Below, piece by piece: positions 62,293-64,000 of a stretch of DNA of 64,000 nt; the stretch's first letter is position 1; each line of letters begins with the position of its first letter. The stretch is taken from positions 124,001-188,000 of the forward strand of contig JAEBDY010000004.1 in NCBI GenBank assembly GCA_049997955.1. The letters run 5' to 3'. A program made the translations under genes and the position numbers. Below the pieces are notes generated by a model that did no database searches, had not been told where the DNA came from, and saw nothing but the letters and a program-made list of their open reading frames with translations. Origin of the DNA: Umezawaea sp049997955 (GTDB taxonomy: Bacteria; Actinomycetota; Actinomycetes; Mycobacteriales; Pseudonocardiaceae).

Positions 62293-63471
62293 TCAGAAGA
62301 GCCCGTCGCGGACGGGGATGCCGAGCACGCGCTTGCCGTACATGACGAGCGCGCGTTCCGGGTCGTTGGCCGCGTGCACCCTGGCGGCGTGGGCGTCGCG
62401 CCAGAAGCGCGGGATGCGCAGGCCGTTGCCGATCGCCTTGCCGCCCGCGCTCTCGAACAGCCGGTCGATCGCGGCGATGGCCCTGGCACTGCCGCACACC
62501 TGGTCGCGCCGGGCCCGCAGCCGCAGTTCGGTCGGGATCCTGGTGCCCGCGACCGCGAGCGCCATCTCCTCGTTGATGTTGCGCTCCAACTGGAGCCACG
62601 CGGCGTCGATGTCGTAGGCAGCGCTGGCGATCCGCACCTGGGCGAACGGGTCCTCCGACGACTTCTCACCGAGGTAGGCGGCCCTGATCCGGTCGCGCGT
62701 GGCGCCGACGTGCTCCTCGTACGCGCCCACCGCCATCCCGATCATCGGCGCGGTGATCGCGTACGGGTGCACGGAGCCGTAGGGCATCCGGAACAGCGGC
62801 CCGGTGTTCAGCTCCTGGCCGGGGCACACGCACCGCGCGGTGTGGCCCATGCTCAGCGTGCGGTGCTCGGGCACGAACACGTCGTCGACGACGATGTCGT
62901 TGCTGCCGGTGCCGCGCAGCCCCATGGTGTCCCAGACGTCGTCGATCGCGTAGTCGGCGATGGGCAGCAGGAACGTGCGGAAGTCGACCGGCTTGCCGTC
63001 CTCCCCCATCACCAGACCGCCGAGCAGCACCCACGTGGCGTGGTCGCAGCCGGAGGAGAAGCTCCAGCGCCCGCTGAACCGGAACCCGCCGTCGACCGGC
63101 TGAGCCCGTCCGACCGGGGCGTACGACGACGAGATGCGCGTGTCGCGGTCCTCGGCCCACACGTCCTGCTGGGCCTGTTCGGCGAACAGGCCGACGTGCC
63201 ACGGGTGCACGCCGAGCACCGAGGCGACCCAGCCCGTCGAGCCGCAGGCGCTCGCGATCAGCTTCACCGCGGTGTAGAAGGTGAGCGGGTGCGCCTCGGC
63301 CCCGCCGTGGCGCGCGGGTTGCAGCAGCTTGAAGAACCCGATCTCCTGCAACGACTTCACGGATTCCTCCGGCACCCGGCGGAGGTCCTCGGCCTCCTGG
63401 GCCCGGTCGCGCAGCACGGGCAGCAGCTCCCGCACCTTGTCGACGACCTCGTGGCCGACCTGGTCGCTCAT
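62293..63471 (-). CDS. hsaA: HsaA, flavin-dependent 3-HSA monooxygenase (oxygenase component)
   Basis: A 392-residue acyl-CoA-dehydrogenase-fold monooxygenase (group D). SSSYAPVGRAQPVDGGFRFSGRW, WDTMGLRGTGSNDIVVDDVFVP and SAGGKAIGNGLRIPRFWRDAHAARVH are HsaA/HpaB-like. With HsaB it hydroxylates 3-HSA to 3,4-DHSA. ATG at 63471 is behind GGGAG. First gene of the hsaADCB operon behind a KstR-type site. Confidence 0.95.
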   Translation of the reverse strand: MSDQVGHEVVDKVRELLPVLRDRAQEAEDLRRVPEESVKSLQEIGFFKLLQPARHGGAEAHPLTFYTAVKLIASACGSTGWVASVLGVHPWHVGLFAEQAQQDVWAEDRDTRISSSYAPVGRAQPVDGGFRFSGRWSFSSGCDHATWVLLGGLVMGEDGKPVDFRTFLLPIADYAIDDVWDTMGLRGTGSNDIVVDDVFVPEHRTLSMGHTARCVCPGQELNTGPLFRMPYGSVHPYAITAPMIGMAVGAYEEHVGATRDRIRAAYLGEKSSEDPFAQVRIASAAYDIDAAWLQLERNINEEMALAVAGTRIPTELRLRARRDQVCGSARAIAAIDRLFESAGGKAIGNGLRIPRFWRDAHAARVHAANDPERALVMYGKRVLGIPVRDGLF

Positions 63472-63504
63472 AGCACGCTCCCGTTCTCCCGGCACGAGCC
63501 AGAC

Positions 63505-63518
63505 TAGAACACGTTCTT
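63505..63518. promoter_or_regulatory. KstR-type operator upstream of hsaA
   Basis: TAGAACACGTTCTT matches TNNAACNNGTTNNA except for the last base. It lies 33 bp before the hsaA start, in the 64-bp gap after hsaF. Confidence 0.78.
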
Positions 63519-63535
63519 GTTTCTGTCGACGGCGG

Positions 63536-64000
63536 TCAGACCTGCTCGCGCCGCAGCTCCAGCGCGATGTCGATCAGCTGGTCCTCTTGTCCGCCAACGA
63601 GCTTGCGCTCGCCCGCGCGCACCAGGATCTGCGCGCCGGACACCTGGTAGCGCTCGGCTTGGTGGAACGCGTGCTTCAGGAAACTGGAGTACACGCCCGC
63701 GTACCCCATCATCAGCGCCATCCGGTCGAGCAGGCACTCCTCGGGCATCGCGGGCCGCACCACGTCCTCTGCCGCGTCGACGATCGCGAAGAAGTCGACG
63801 CCGGTGGGGATGCCGAGCTTGTCGCACACCCCGACGAACGCCTCCAGCGGCGTGTTCCCCGCGCCCGCCCCGAACCGGCGGACGCTGCCGTCGATCTGCG
63901 CCGCGCCCGCGCGGGCCGCGATCACCGAGTTGGCCACGCCCAGCCCGAGGTTCTCGTGGCCGTGGAACCCGACCTGCGCGTCGTCGCCCAACTCGGCGAC
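63536..64000 (-). CDS. hsaF: HsaF, 4-hydroxy-2-oxovalerate aldolase (5' part outside window)
   Basis: The last 154 residues of a DmpG/HsaF-type aldolase. Metal ligands fall in VGFHGHENLGLGVANS, and DGSVRRFGAGAGNTPLEAFVGVC is family-conserved. It splits the A/B-ring-derived hydroxy-oxo acid to pyruvate and an aldehyde, and works with an acylating aldehyde dehydrogenase (HsaG) not in this window. The reading frame is open to base 64000. Transcription continues leftwards towards hsaA. Confidence 0.92.
   Translation of the reverse strand, partial: VAELGDDAQVGFHGHENLGLGVANSVIAARAGAAQIDGSVRRFGAGAGNTPLEAFVGVCDKLGIPTGVDFFAIVDAAEDVVRPAMPEECLLDRMALMMGYAGVYSSFLKHAFHQAERYQVSGAQILVRAGERKLVGGQEDQLIDIALELRREQV

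Overview
The window is high-GC DNA with GTG starts, 4-base GTGA/ATGA gene overlaps and no tRNA, rRNA, IS element or CRISPR array. The gene families (KstR/KstR2-type sterol regulons, Hsa enzymes, F420-type LLM oxidoreductases, NACHT protein, DUF4331) point to a mycolic-acid-free or related actinomycete, most likely of the Pseudonocardiales (Saccharothrix/Lentzea/Actinosynnema-like). The genus is an inference only.

Region 1 (1-16946) is mixed metabolism. It holds a truncated secreted DUF4331 protein. Next is a minus-strand operon tctC-tctB-tctA-NACHT-amidohydrolase, with a divergent CitA/CitB-type two-component pair that probably controls the tricarboxylate transporter. Then come a GH13 alpha-glucanase coupled to a luciferase-like oxidoreductase, an FxsA membrane protein, a lysine 2,3-aminomutase-like radical SAM enzyme, a small ABM-fold monooxygenase and a secreted BNR-type beta-propeller.

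Region 2 (17129-39734) carries sterol side-chain and early ring functions: an SDR/ALDH/SDR/ADH operon, a 3Fe-4S ferredoxin, FadE26/FadE27, a nitronate-monooxygenase-like protein, FadD19, EchA19, a KstD-like dehydrogenase with a Tat-like signal, an acyl-CoA ligase fused to a PPOX domain, two LLM oxidoreductases, a DUF35 protein with Ltp4 and Ltp3, a steroid isomerase-like protein, CYP125 and FadA5. Eight 14-bp sites fitting TNNAACNNGTTNNA (KstR-type; three are perfect) sit at the promoters of these genes and of hsaA. FadD19, Ltp3 and Ltp4 are known from rhodococci as the set needed for C-24-branched sterols, so phytosterol use is likely.

Region 3 (40749-45816 and 50402-59592) is the KstR2-type module for the last two steroid rings: two SDRs, EchA20, IpdA, IpdB, IpdC, then FadA6, KstR2, IpdF, FadE30, FadD3, an extra enoyl-CoA hydratase, and FadE31/32/33. 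KstR2-type sites (AnCAAGnnCTTGnT) lie in both divergent promoters (42424 and 54149). The two halves are separated by a signalling block (45858-49676: hypothetical protein, histidine kinase, LuxR-type regulator, cyclase-like protein) and a frameshifted gene remnant.

Region 4 (59593-64000) begins with a 29-bp tandem repeat and a long inverted repeat. The operon hsaA-hsaD-hsaC-hsaB for A/B-ring cleavage follows, and then the 3' end of hsaF, which runs off the window. Together the genes describe uptake-independent catabolism of sterols to propionyl-CoA, acetyl-CoA, pyruvate and succinyl-CoA precursors. Mce4, KshAB, ChsE1/E2-ChsH-Ltp2, HsaE/G and KstR itself are not in the window.
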